DNA from: Ignavibacteria bacterium
GTDB lineage: Bacteria > Bacteroidota > Ignavibacteria > Ignavibacteriales > Ignavibacteriaceae
NCBI GenBank assembly: GCA_030693705.1
Contig: JAUYAB010000078.1
Coordinates: 1 to 64,000 of the forward strand
DNA length: 64,000 nucleotides
Direction: 5' to 3'
Shown here: in pieces, positions 46,671-55,421 of the stretch
Numbering within the stretch: position 1 is the stretch's first letter
How the letters are laid out: every line of letters begins with the position of its first letter
Notes under the pieces: generated by a model
What the model was told of the DNA's origin: nothing
The model's database searches: none
Seen by the model: the letters and a program-made list of their open reading frames with translations, nothing else
Made by a program: the position numbers and the translations under genes

Positions 46671-49600
46671 TTACTGTGGTTCCAAATTCTTGAACAACTC
46701 CGCTATTTCTTTGCTGAATTTAATCAAAAACTCAACCGTCTTTTCTGGAGACTCAAATCGATTTTCAATCACCAGTTTCATTGAATCTTTTTGTTGTTGG
46801 AATTTCACTGTCTCTTTATATCGTTCTAAAATAAACTGCATCATTTCTATAAAACGAATTTCATAATAATCTTGCTTCGCACCCTTCGGCAGAACGAGAA
46901 AAATATTTTTCCGCTGAATGATCACCCGCTCGAATAAGGCACGGGAAGCAAAATATTTTAACATCGCCATTGCCATTAAGCGGCGGACAAGGATAGGCAG
47001 ATCGCCAAAGCGGTCGATCATTTCTTCTTTTATTTCTTCAATCTCATTCAAATTTTTCACGCCGAACAAAGCCGTGTAAAAACTCAATCGATCCATTTGA
47101 TCCGGCATAAACGCGGTTGGAATTCCAATTTCAAAATATGCATCTATTGTTGGATCGGTTCGCTCCTGCGGCTTCGGAAGATTTTCAAAAACTTCTTTAA
47201 ATTCTTCATACTTCAGTTCTTCAACAGCTTCGTTTATCATTTTAACAAAAAGATCAAAACCGATGTCGTTGATAAATCCGCTTTGCTCTGTTCCAAGCAG
47301 ATTACCGGCTCCGCGAATTTCAAGATCGCGCATGGCAAGATTAAATCCGCTTCCAATATCCGAAAATTCTTCGATCGCCTGCAAACGCCGGAGAGCTTTT
47401 TTATTTATTCCTTCCATCGAAGGAACCAAGAAATAAGCATATGCCTGGCGGTCGCTTCTGCCAACACGTCCGCGCAACTGATGCAATTCAGCAAGCCCAA
47501 ATCTATCTGCGCGATTGATGATCATCGTATTTACATTTGGGATATCAATTCCCGATTCAATAATTTTTGTTGAAAGAAGCACATCAAATTTGCGGTTGAG
47601 AAACCCGTGAATAATTTCTTCAAGCTGCGCCGGTTTCATTTGTCCGTGTGCAATACCAATTTTTAATTCCGGCATATACCGCAATAAGTAGCCGGAAAAT
47701 TTTTCAATCGATTGAACACGATCGTGCACAAAATAAACTTGTCCGTTTCGGTGCAGCTCATTCAATATCCAGGTTTTAACTTTCGCCATATCAAACGTTG
47801 AAACGATTGTGTAAATCGGCTGGCGGTTTGGCGGCGGTGTTGCAATGATTGATAAGTCGCGCGCACCAAGAAGCGATAAATTTAATGTACGGGGAATCGG
47901 TGTTGCAGTAAGTGTGAGCGTATCAACATTAACTTTTATTGCTTTCAACTTCTCTTTCACCATCACACCAAAGCGGTGTTCTTCATCGATGATGAGCAAA
48001 CCCAAATCGTTAAACTTAATATCTTTTGAAAGAAGCCGGTGCGTTCCAATAACAATATCAACTTTCGATTGCGCCAACTGCTCAACAATTTCTTTTTGCT
48101 GCGCCTTTGTTTGAAAGCGTGACAGAGCCGCAACTTTAACCGGGAACTGCGAAAGTCTATCGACAAAAGTATTGTAATGCTGTTCCGCTAAAATTGTGGT
48201 TGGAACAAGCAACGCAACCTGCTTCCCATCCTGCACCGCTTTGAATGCGGCTCGAACGGCAATTTCAGTTTTTCCAAAACCTACATCGCCGCAAACAAGT
48301 CTGTCCATCGGACTAACAGCGTGCATATCTTGTTTAACTTCTTCCGTTACTTTTGCCTGGTCGGGAGTATCTTCATAAATAAATGAAGCTTCCAATTCTT
48401 TCTGCCAAACAGAATCATCGCTGAACGCAAAACCATGAGCAGCTTTTCGTTTTGCATAAAGCACGATAAGCTCGCGTGCAGCTTCTTTAATTTTCTTCTT
48501 TGTTTTTTTCTTGGTGTTGCTCCAATCGCTTGAACCGAGCGTTGAAAGCGATGGAGTGATGCCTTCTTTCGATGAATATTTTTTTACAAGATGGAGATAG
48601 TTAAGATTGACGTAAACCACTCCGCCGTCATTGTAAAAAAGTTTCATCGATTCTTGTTCAGCTTCGCCGATCTTGATGGTCTCAAGTCCGCCGTATCTTC
48701 CAATTCCGAATTCTTCATGCACAACAAAATCGCCCGGCTTGATGGATGCGAATTCTTTATTCCGGTTCTTCTTCAAAGGTTTGTGTGAGGGAAGTTTTGT
48801 GCGGTATGGTTTTCCGAACATTTGGTAATCGGTAAGCAGCAGAATTTTTTCTTTTTTGTTGATGAATCCGTCTTTAACCGCAAGCGAAAATATTTTGATT
48901 TTCCCCTCGTCAAGAAAGGTTGAAATCTCCTCGCTCAATTCTGAAAAAAGTTCATTCAGCCGGTTTGTCTGCAGATCGTTTTCCGCAGCAATAAAAATTT
49001 TGTAATCTTCTTTTTCAAATTGAAGAAGCGTGATTAACAAAACTTTATAATTCGATTTTATTACCGGCGCTTCAGCAAAACCCAACTCAATTTTATTTTC
49101 TGATGAACCTATTTCTTCTTCAATGATCCAGCGGGCGGAATCAAAGTTAAGTTGTGTGTGGATAGTTGTTAGTTGTTCTCCGCTTGCAGCAGAGTTAGTT
49201 GAGTTTTGGATTATCTCAAGTTCATTTAAAATATCGTTGAATTCATCATCAGCTTTTTCTTTTGTTGCAACATCAGCATTGTCTGCTGAATTTTCTTTCC
49301 CAAGATTATTGAGTTCATAAGCTGACGCGAGTAAAACCGGATTCGTTAAATATTCAAAAATATCAGCCTGCCGATTGCCGACTGCTGACTGCTCATTGCC
49401 AACTGCCGACTGTTGACCGCCCTGTTCCAAACTACCTGCGATAGTAACTTCAATTGTCTTTTCAATCGAGCGCTGGCTTTCTGGATCAAAAAAGCGAATT
49501 GACTCAATAAAATCGCCATCAAACTCAATGCGAACCGGCATTTTTTCGCTGTAGGACCAGAAATCAATTATCGCTCCGCGAACAGAAAAGTCTCCCGGGT

Positions 49601-50042
49601 CTTCAACAAATTTATCGCGGTTATAATTCAGCAGATTGAAATATTCAATTAAATCGCCATACGTTAAACTCCCCCCGACGGTAATTTTGGTTGTATTCTG
49701 CTGGACAACTTGCTTTGACGGAAGCGTACAAGTAAGTAATTCATACGTTGAAAGAAGAATAATTTTTTCGCGCTTAGAAAGTTCGGTAAGCTTTTCCTGC
49801 AACGTTTCGGTTTTTAAATCCGTAATTGTTAAAAGATGTTCGGAAAGATCGAGAATGTTCAGTTCAACATTCATTTCCAACACCGCTTGCTCGCTCGGCA
49901 GCAGAACCACAATCTGGTTTTCTTTTTCAAAAAGTTCTTTAACAAAAAGACTTTTGGAAGCGCCGTGAAGCGGAGAAATATAGATAGGTTTTGTTACCTG
50001 AATTTGAAGATCAGGAAACAACTTTTTATTAAATATTTGCAA
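46671..50042 (-). CDS. mfd: Transcription-repair coupling factor
   Basis: 1123 residues. UvrB-like N-terminal domains (about 1-200, including VRGAIIDFWSYSEKMPVRIEF) are followed by a CarD-like RNA polymerase interaction domain (PGDFVVHEEFGIGRYGG, about 430-500). The RecG-like translocase has Walker A GDVGFGKTE, DEEH box LLIIDEEHRFG, TATPIPRTLNLSL and QLRGRVGRSDR. The C-terminal TRCF domain ends in NLEPQ. It removes RNA polymerase stalled at lesions and recruits UvrA. The start is TTG at 50042; the frame is open for only twelve more codons and has no ATG. Residues 209-226 are a low-complexity repeat encoded by CAGTCGGCAGT-type DNA. Confidence 0.96.
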   Translation of the reverse strand: MQIFNKKLFPDLQIQVTKPIYISPLHGASKSLFVKELFEKENQIVVLLPSEQAVLEMNVELNILDLSEHLLTITDLKTETLQEKLTELSKREKIILLSTYELLTCTLPSKQVVQQNTTKITVGGSLTYGDLIEYFNLLNYNRDKFVEDPGDFSVRGAIIDFWSYSEKMPVRIEFDGDFIESIRFFDPESQRSIEKTIEVTIAGSLEQGGQQSAVGNEQSAVGNRQADIFEYLTNPVLLASAYELNNLGKENSADNADVATKEKADDEFNDILNELEIIQNSTNSAASGEQLTTIHTQLNFDSARWIIEEEIGSSENKIELGFAEAPVIKSNYKVLLITLLQFEKEDYKIFIAAENDLQTNRLNELFSELSEEISTFLDEGKIKIFSLAVKDGFINKKEKILLLTDYQMFGKPYRTKLPSHKPLKKNRNKEFASIKPGDFVVHEEFGIGRYGGLETIKIGEAEQESMKLFYNDGGVVYVNLNYLHLVKKYSSKEGITPSLSTLGSSDWSNTKKKTKKKIKEAARELIVLYAKRKAAHGFAFSDDSVWQKELEASFIYEDTPDQAKVTEEVKQDMHAVSPMDRLVCGDVGFGKTEIAVRAAFKAVQDGKQVALLVPTTILAEQHYNTFVDRLSQFPVKVAALSRFQTKAQQKEIVEQLAQSKVDIVIGTHRLLSKDIKFNDLGLLIIDEEHRFGVMVKEKLKAIKVNVDTLTLTATPIPRTLNLSLLGARDLSIIATPPPNRQPIYTIVSTFDMAKVKTWILNELHRNGQVYFVHDRVQSIEKFSGYLLRYMPELKIGIAHGQMKPAQLEEIIHGFLNRKFDVLLSTKIIESGIDIPNVNTMIINRADRFGLAELHQLRGRVGRSDRQAYAYFLVPSMEGINKKALRRLQAIEEFSDIGSGFNLAMRDLEIRGAGNLLGTEQSGFINDIGFDLFVKMINEAVEELKYEEFKEVFENLPKPQERTDPTIDAYFEIGIPTAFMPDQMDRLSFYTALFGVKNLNEIEEIKEEMIDRFGDLPILVRRLMAMAMLKYFASRALFERVIIQRKNIFLVLPKGAKQDYYEIRFIEMMQFILERYKETVKFQQQKDSMKLVIENRFESPEKTVEFLIKFSKEIAELFKNLEPQ
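49366..49415. repeat. In-frame short repeat within mfd
   Basis: On the minus strand the DNA runs CAGTCGGCAGTTGGCAATGA, then CAGTCAGCAGTCGGCAATCG, then GCAGG. These are near-identical 20-bp units that encode QQSAVGNEQSAVGNRQ. The segment sits between the UvrB-like and CarD-like domains, where an insertion can be tolerated. Confidence 0.7.
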
Positions 50043-50081
50043 TTGATTTATGATGTAAGTTGAAGGAAGTAATTCTAAAAA

Positions 50082-50198
50082 TTATCTGTAAATGTTTCCT
50101 CTGAAATCAATTTCGTGTATCAGCAGGTTCTCGTTTTGTTTGTCTATTTTAAAAATTATCCGAAGTTTGCCTATGCGCATTCTTACTAAAAAGAATTT
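50082..50198 (-). pseudogene. Remnant of a RelE/ParE-type toxin (C-terminal end only)
   Basis: Directly after the TGA of the small antitoxin gene, in the same frame, 38 codons read KFFLVRMRIGKLRIIFKI, then DKQNENLLIHEIDFRGNIYR, then TAA. This is the usual end of RelE-type toxins (VRxRIGxYRIIF...RGxxYR). About the first 50 residues that a toxin needs are missing and no start codon fits, so it is a degraded toxin. It lies between the antitoxin and mfd. Confidence 0.65.
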
Positions 50199-50411
50199 TC
50201 ATGCCGTAATCCAGGAAGTCAGATCATTAAACTCGTCTGCATTAGAAGCATCAGGATGAGCGAAACGTTTTTCAATATCAGCCATTTCCTTTTTTGTTAC
50301 AACCGGAATAACTGCCTGATACATCTGAAGTCTCTCTTCCTTTAATACTTCACGCACGCCTTCTTTGATCAACTCTTTCAGCATATCGTTTACAACCAAC
50401 GTATTTGCCAT
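50199..50411 (-). CDS. Small antitoxin-like protein left next to a toxin remnant
   Basis: 70 residues, highly helical and charged (VVNDMLKELIKEGVREVLKE, then VTKKEMADIEKRF). I do not recognise a named family, but size, charge and the RelE-like fragment immediately after its stop indicate the antitoxin of a type II module. With the toxin truncated it may now be an orphan. AAGGAG lies about eight bases before the ATG, a good ribosome site. Confidence 0.6.
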   Translation of the reverse strand: MANTLVVNDMLKELIKEGVREVLKEERLQMYQAVIPVVTKKEMADIEKRFAHPDASNADEFNDLTSWITA

Positions 50412-50545
50412 CTCAAACTCCTTTTGAATAATAATTCCACATGTAAAATAGCAAAAACTTCTTTATCGGTTCAATACAAATTAGCGTGATTACAGAAGTA
50501 AATCAATTCTCATGTTTGTGCCGTTTTAATTGCTAATTTTGTGTT

Positions 50546-51532
50546 ATGAATTTCATCCCATCATACATTAAACTTAATGCTTCCGGTTTACTTTTAGAGC
50601 GTGTGCAGAAAGCGGAAGAAATTTTGAAAGCATGTTCAAGCTGTCCGAAAAATTGTTTGACCGACAGAACGGTTAATGAACCCGGCAAATGTTTAAGCGG
50701 TTATCTTCCGATTGTTTCCTCTTACACGGCTCACTTTGGCGAAGAACCGGTTTTAAGCGGAACTAACGGCGCCGGAAATATTTTTTTCGGCAATTGTAAT
50801 TTGCGGTGTATCTTCTGCCAGAATTATGAGATCAGTCAAAACTGGAAAATTGAAAAAGAACATGAAATCTCTTTTGAGCGGTTGGCTGAAATTATGATCG
50901 AACTGCAAAACAGAAAATGCCACAACATCGGATTGGTTTCGCCGACTCACTTTTCCGCACAAATTCTTAAATCAATTTATCTCGCCATACGAAAAGGTTT
51001 GCGGCTTCCTATTATTTACAACACGAACGGATATGATTCCATTGAAATGTTAAAACTTTATAAAGACGTAGCCGATATTTATCTCCCCGATTTCAAATAC
51101 GGAAACAGCGAATACGGAAAACAGCTTTCTAAAGTCGATAATTATTTTGAACAAGCGAAACTTGCCGTAAAAGAAATGTATGAGCAGGTCGGCGATGAGC
51201 TTGTTTATCAAGGTGATGTGGTTGTACGTGGATTAATCATCCGCCACCTTGTATTGCCGAACGATCTGGCGGAATCGGAAAAAGTGTTTGAGTTTATCGC
51301 GAAGGATTTAAGTTCTAACGTTCATATTTCCGTAATGTCGCAATACTTTCCTGCAAACAAGGCGGAGAAAGAAATTTTGCTCAACCGGACCATCCGCGCC
51401 TCCGAATATGAACGAGTTTTAGATTTGCTTGATAAATACAATTTGAAAAACGGATGGACGCAGGAGTTTGAAAGCGAGAAGTTTTACCGCCCAGAGTTTC
51501 GTAAAGACAGAATCCAACCTTTTAAAGTTTAA
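50546..51532 (+). CDS. PflX-type radical SAM protein
   Basis: 328 residues. The radical SAM cluster motif C-x3-C-x2-C is CNLRCIFC, followed by QNYEIS. It is preceded by a second Cys group CSSCPKNC and C near residue 50 (NEPGKCLSG), which may hold an extra Fe-S centre. The arrangement is that of COG1313 (PflX) activating-enzyme-like proteins rather than the classic AmmeMemoRadiSam radical SAM enzyme, but the relatives are close. Its stop overlaps the stop of the MEMO gene by four bases in convergent orientation. The substrate is unknown. Confidence 0.85.
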   Translation: MNFIPSYIKLNASGLLLERVQKAEEILKACSSCPKNCLTDRTVNEPGKCLSGYLPIVSSYTAHFGEEPVLSGTNGAGNIFFGNCNLRCIFCQNYEISQNWKIEKEHEISFERLAEIMIELQNRKCHNIGLVSPTHFSAQILKSIYLAIRKGLRLPIIYNTNGYDSIEMLKLYKDVADIYLPDFKYGNSEYGKQLSKVDNYFEQAKLAVKEMYEQVGDELVYQGDVVVRGLIIRHLVLPNDLAESEKVFEFIAKDLSSNVHISVMSQYFPANKAEKEILLNRTIRASEYERVLDLLDKYNLKNGWTQEFESEKFYRPEFRKDRIQPFKV

Positions 51533-52344
51533 CTATAAATCGCGGCGGAAAGATACCCGACAACCTGCTGGTAATCGAGAGAAACTTCTCCGGAGGTTGT
51601 ACGGTGAATAACTTTCGCTTTATTTTGTTTTTGTTCGATGGCTTTTAATGCAGCAAGAATAAGTCCGCCGCCGCATGCTTCGCTTTTGCCGGAATTCAAA
51701 TCGCGCATTAATCCATTATAATCAAGCGCCTCAATGTACCCGGCAATTTTTGCATCCATGATATCTGCTTTTTTTTGCGAATGATAATGCGATAGATCCG
51801 AACTTACGACGACCAACGTTTCATCATTTAAAACAGAAGAAAGACTTTCAGCAAGCGCTTCAACATAAATTTCATTTTGATCTCCCATAACAACGGGAAC
51901 GATCGTAAAATTATTTAAAACGGTTTGCAGAAAAGGAAGTTGAACTTCGATAGCATGTTCTTCCCGATGCCCTTCTTTTCCACGGTAAATTCTTTTTGAA
52001 CCCTTCACTAATAATTCAGAAACATCATGATTCACGGGTACAAGTCCAAGTGGAGTTCCGTAAGCATCGCCGTCATAAATTGAAATGCCGGGAAAATATT
52101 CGTGGTGGCTGGGCGAAAGAATTATTACGGTTGAATATTTTTTCCCGTTAATTGCATTGTAACCGTAGGCGGCGGTTAATCCGGAGTAAGCATATCCTGC
52201 GTGCGGAGCAATAATCGTATGCAAATTCGGAAAAAGAAAATCGTTTGTTGCTGTATCCAGCATCTTTTGAATTTGCGTTTGTAAAATGCCCGGTTTTTCG
52301 GGATAAAAATATCCGGCAAAATGTGGTGGTCTATTTTCTTTCAC
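51529..52344 (-). CDS. MEMO1 family protein (AmmeMemoRadiSam system protein B)
   Basis: 271 residues. PHAGYAYSGLTAAYGYNAI, LSPSHHEYFPGISIYDG, VVSSDLSHYHS and EACGGGLIL carry the conserved His, His, Asp/His and Cys residues of MEMO, which resemble a metal-binding dioxygenase site. The start codon is GTG at 52344, inside the end of the AMMECR1 gene (14-base overlap). In many prokaryotes this family is encoded with AMMECR1 and a radical SAM enzyme in a system whose product is unknown, and the same three occur here. Confidence 0.93.
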   Translation of the reverse strand: MKENRPPHFAGYFYPEKPGILQTQIQKMLDTATNDFLFPNLHTIIAPHAGYAYSGLTAAYGYNAINGKKYSTVIILSPSHHEYFPGISIYDGDAYGTPLGLVPVNHDVSELLVKGSKRIYRGKEGHREEHAIEVQLPFLQTVLNNFTIVPVVMGDQNEIYVEALAESLSSVLNDETLVVVSSDLSHYHSQKKADIMDAKIAGYIEALDYNGLMRDLNSGKSEACGGGLILAALKAIEQKQNKAKVIHRTTSGEVSLDYQQVVGYLSAAIYS

Positions 52345-52912
52345 CGGTCAGATCTCTGTGTTGTTCTTCGTGAAAAATTTCAGCGGTGAAAGTTTTTATG
52401 TTTAAAAATCTTGTGCGCCACCAATAAGGATCAGCGCCGGCTTTTTGACATAACGCCGTTAAAAAATCTTCGACTCCAAATCTGTTTTCAGTTGCCACTT
52501 GAGGCAGCAATAATCCATGCGCATCGGGTTCGTCTAAAATCAATCCATGCGTACCAATTTTAATCTCATTATAATTTGAAATCGGAACAGCCGGAGTTAA
52601 CACTGAAATTTCTATTAAGAGCCGGCCTATTTCTTCGGCTGATACCGGAGGAAATCTCGGATCTTCAAGTGCCGAGAGTCTTGCAACTTCCCAAATAGTT
52701 TCTGCAAGCGGGGTGTTTGCAGCAACATAGCCGATACAGCCGCGCAATTGTCTCGACTTTGTTAGCGTTACAAAACATCCCGTGTACATACTAAGCGATG
52801 GATGACGTTTATAATCAATTTCCGGCATAGACGGGAACTCTTCATAGATCGATTCAAGAGATTGCCTCGCGATTAAAAGCAAAATTCCCTTTTCATCTTT
52901 TGTTAGAAACAT
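52331..52912 (-). CDS. AMMECR1 domain protein (AmmeMemoRadiSam system protein A)
   Basis: 193 residues. The signature LRGCIG occurs in SRQLRGCIGYVAANTPLAE, followed by ALEDPRFPPVSAEEIGRLLI, both typical of AMMECR1. The molecular function is unknown. It overlaps the MEMO gene by 14 bases, and the DUF4905 gene ends 10 bases upstream of its start. An operon tnaA-DUF4905-AMMECR1-MEMO is therefore likely. Confidence 0.93.
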   Translation of the reverse strand: MFLTKDEKGILLLIARQSLESIYEEFPSMPEIDYKRHPSLSMYTGCFVTLTKSRQLRGCIGYVAANTPLAETIWEVARLSALEDPRFPPVSAEEIGRLLIEISVLTPAVPISNYNEIKIGTHGLILDEPDAHGLLLPQVATENRFGVEDFLTALCQKAGADPYWWRTRFLNIKTFTAEIFHEEQHRDLTGERK

Positions 52913-52922
52913 AGCTTCCTCT

Positions 52923-53753
52923 TTAAGTATTCACAAGAATAATTTCCACGATTTGTTTTTCCTTTATAAGAAAAAGGAATTTTTTGTAAACGAAAAACGA
53001 ATCAACAGCGTAATTAGGAATATTTTTGTTCAGAACATCCGAGAAAAAAAGCAAGTTGTTTGCTGTGTCCCAAATATAAAAATGCTGGATGAATATTTCA
53101 TCTTTTTTCTCGTGAAAAGTGAAGTAAAGGAAATCACCTTTTTTAATGTATTCGACCTGCCCGGAGAATGAAAAATCTGAAATGGCGTTTCTTATACAAT
53201 CGAATTGAGGATCCTCATTTAACGGATTAAAAACTTCCGGAAAAAGGTAATCGGTGTATGATTTTTTTGCATGAGCTTCTTCTTTTAAAAGATTAACCTG
53301 CGCATATTCTTCGCCAAGGTTGCTGATGATATCACCTGTAAGCAAATCAATTTCCACATAAAACCTTCCTTCAAACTGCTGTTGAAAAGCGATGATCTTT
53401 TCGTTGTCGGAAAAGAAATAGGTCAGCGTTTCATTCTGCCAGAGAATTTTCTTCTGCTTCAGATCGTAAGCAAAAAATCCTTTGTGGTGCGGCATATCGG
53501 GCTTTCGGTAGAAATGAAAAATAATAATGTCGTTTTCCACCGCTTCAATTCCGATCCATGCTTTTTCTTCAAATTGAAAGTTGGAAAATATCTTTGTTTT
53601 GGTTGAAAGATCGTAGCAAGAAAAAAACACTTCTCTTGTTTTGGGATCGCGCTCTTCAAGAACAAGTTTGTCGGTTTCGGAAATCAGTATCCGCCAGATC
53701 TGTTTTTTGTTGTTATGCTTTAAATATCTTTTGAATTTTTTTTTGCCGATCAT
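52923..53753 (-). CDS. DUF4905-like protein
   Basis: 276 residues, beta-rich and cytoplasmic (no signal peptide). KLVLEERDPKTREVFFSCYD, EKAWIGIEAVENDIIIFHFY and HKGFFAYDLKQKKILWQNE look like blades of a small propeller and match what I recall of DUF4905 in Bacteroidota. Function unknown. Its first four bases overlap the end of the tryptophanase gene, so it is expressed with tnaA. Confidence 0.7.
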   Translation of the reverse strand: MIGKKKFKRYLKHNNKKQIWRILISETDKLVLEERDPKTREVFFSCYDLSTKTKIFSNFQFEEKAWIGIEAVENDIIIFHFYRKPDMPHHKGFFAYDLKQKKILWQNETLTYFFSDNEKIIAFQQQFEGRFYVEIDLLTGDIISNLGEEYAQVNLLKEEAHAKKSYTDYLFPEVFNPLNEDPQFDCIRNAISDFSFSGQVEYIKKGDFLYFTFHEKKDEIFIQHFYIWDTANNLLFFSDVLNKNIPNYAVDSFFVYKKFLFLIKEKQIVEIILVNT

Positions 53754-55120
53754 ACCGGTTCAAACCTCGCTGTAAAATGACGAAGCATTGGAGCTTCATA
53801 AGTAAATTTAAAGCCGCGCATTTTTTCCCGCTGCTTGAAAGTTTCAATTACTACTTCGCTCACATAATCAATATGACTTTGCGTATAAACTCTGCGGGGA
53901 ATTGCCAAACGAACAAGCTCCATAGGCGGAGAAATCATGTTTCCGTTTTCATCATTCTTACCAAACATTACGCTTCCGATTTCTACAGAACGAATTCCGC
54001 CTTCGATATATAAGGCGCAAACAATTGCCTGCCCCGGAAATTGATACGGAGGAATTTCGGGTAAAAACCTTTTTGCATCGAGATAAATTGCGTGTCCGCC
54101 GGGCGGTTCAATAATCGGCACTCCGGCAGCGACTAATTTATCGCCGAGATAAGCAACACTGCGAATTCTGTAATGGAGATAATGTTCATCCAAAACTTCT
54201 TCCAAGCCTTGAGCAACGGCTTCCAGATCTCTTCCGGCAAGTCCGCCGTATGTTGGAAAACCTTCCGTAACAATTAATAGATTGCGGCATTGCATTGCAA
54301 GCTTTTCATCTTGCATCGCTAAAAATCCGCCGATGTTTACAAGTGCGTCTTTCTTTGCGCTCATGGTAATACCGTCAGCGTATGAAAAAATTTCCTGCGC
54401 AATTTCAAGCGGTGATTTATCCTTGTATCCCGCTTCTCTTGTTTTGATGAAGTAGGCGTTTTCCGCAAATCGGCACGCATCAATAAAAAGAGGGATTCCA
54501 TACTTGTTGCAAACTTCTTTCGTTTCGCGGATGTTCTGCATCGAAACCGGCTGCCCACCGCCGGAATTATTTGTAATGGTAATCATACATAGAGGAATAT
54601 TTTCTTTCCCTTTTTCTTGAATAAATTTTTCGAGTTTTTCAACATCCATATTTCCTTTAAAATCGGCGCGAATTTCAGGATGCTTTCCGATTTCATTCAG
54701 AAAATCATCCGCTTCAGCGCCGGAAAACTCAATGTTTGCACGGGTAGTATCAAAGTGGGTATTGTTCGGAAAATATTTTCCTTTTCCACCGACAATAGAA
54801 AAAAGAATTTTTTCAGCCGCTCTTCCCTGGTGTGTTGGAATAATAAATTTCATTCCTGTAATTTTTCTTATCGCTTCTTCAAAACGATAAAATGATTTTG
54901 ATCCGGCATATGATTCATCGCCTTGCATGATTCCCGCCCACTGCGCGGCGCTCATTGCGGAGGTTCCGCTGTCGGTAAGCAAATCGATCAGTACATCATC
55001 TGCATGAATGAGAAACGGATTGTATCCGGCATCTTTTAAAATAATTTCGCGCTCTTCTTTTGTAGTAAAACGTATCGGCTCCACAGATTTTATTTTGAAT
55101 GGTTCAATTATGGTTTTCAT
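53750..55120 (-). CDS. tnaA: Tryptophanase (PLP-dependent beta-eliminating lyase)
   Basis: 456 residues. The PLP Lys is in TMSAKKDALVNIGGFL, and the K+/PLP scaffold is SGTSAMSAAQWAGIMQGDES and TNNSGGGQPVSM. Residues that split tryptophanase from tyrosine phenol-lyase point to tryptophanase. NTHFDTTR has the Asp of tryptophanase (Thr in TPL), IRSVEIGS lacks the TPL phenol-binding Arg, and LRHFTARF keeps the tryptophanase His (Phe in TPL). It would convert L-tryptophan to indole, pyruvate and ammonia. No tnaC-like leader peptide on the coding strand and no tnaB permease gene are visible nearby. It is the first gene of the run leading to the AMMECR1/MEMO genes. Confidence 0.9.
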   Translation of the reverse strand: MKTIIEPFKIKSVEPIRFTTKEEREIILKDAGYNPFLIHADDVLIDLLTDSGTSAMSAAQWAGIMQGDESYAGSKSFYRFEEAIRKITGMKFIIPTHQGRAAEKILFSIVGGKGKYFPNNTHFDTTRANIEFSGAEADDFLNEIGKHPEIRADFKGNMDVEKLEKFIQEKGKENIPLCMITITNNSGGGQPVSMQNIRETKEVCNKYGIPLFIDACRFAENAYFIKTREAGYKDKSPLEIAQEIFSYADGITMSAKKDALVNIGGFLAMQDEKLAMQCRNLLIVTEGFPTYGGLAGRDLEAVAQGLEEVLDEHYLHYRIRSVAYLGDKLVAAGVPIIEPPGGHAIYLDAKRFLPEIPPYQFPGQAIVCALYIEGGIRSVEIGSVMFGKNDENGNMISPPMELVRLAIPRRVYTQSHIDYVSEVVIETFKQREKMRGFKFTYEAPMLRHFTARFEPV

Positions 55121-55262
55121 AAAACTTTTCTTATTAATTTTTAAAATATTACAAGTAAACTACTTCAATAGTTTTTGAGAGACAAATGGTTCAAAGAGTA
55201 AAAGAAGTGTTGATTTATATAATGAGTTTGTTTTGGTGTGATTAACGATAAAGGAAGGGGAA

Positions 55263-55282
55263 AATAACACAAAGGTGTTATT
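55263..55282. promoter_or_regulatory. 8-bp perfect hairpin between tnaA and the lipoprotein gene
   Basis: AATAACAC-AAAG-GTGTTATT has a perfect 8-bp stem. It lies mid-way in the 301-base gap between divergent tnaA and the lipoprotein, so it may be an operator. The rest of the gap shows no other clear structure. Confidence 0.35.
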
Positions 55283-55421
55283 CTCTAACCTGAAGTTTTA
55301 TTTAAATTCATTTTACTATTTTATTCAAATTTAGTAATATTGCAGGGCAACGAATTGAATTGTTCTGCAATGTTGAGTTAATCTAAAATAATTTAACTAA
55401 TTATCATTGAAAGGGATTTAT

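Noticed and set aside
55186-55245. Short plus-strand frame with a Trp near its end, in the region before tnaA, considered as a tnaC-like leader
   Set aside because: It runs on the strand opposite to tnaA and so cannot lead it. It also lacks the Trp-to-Pro spacing of known TnaC peptides.
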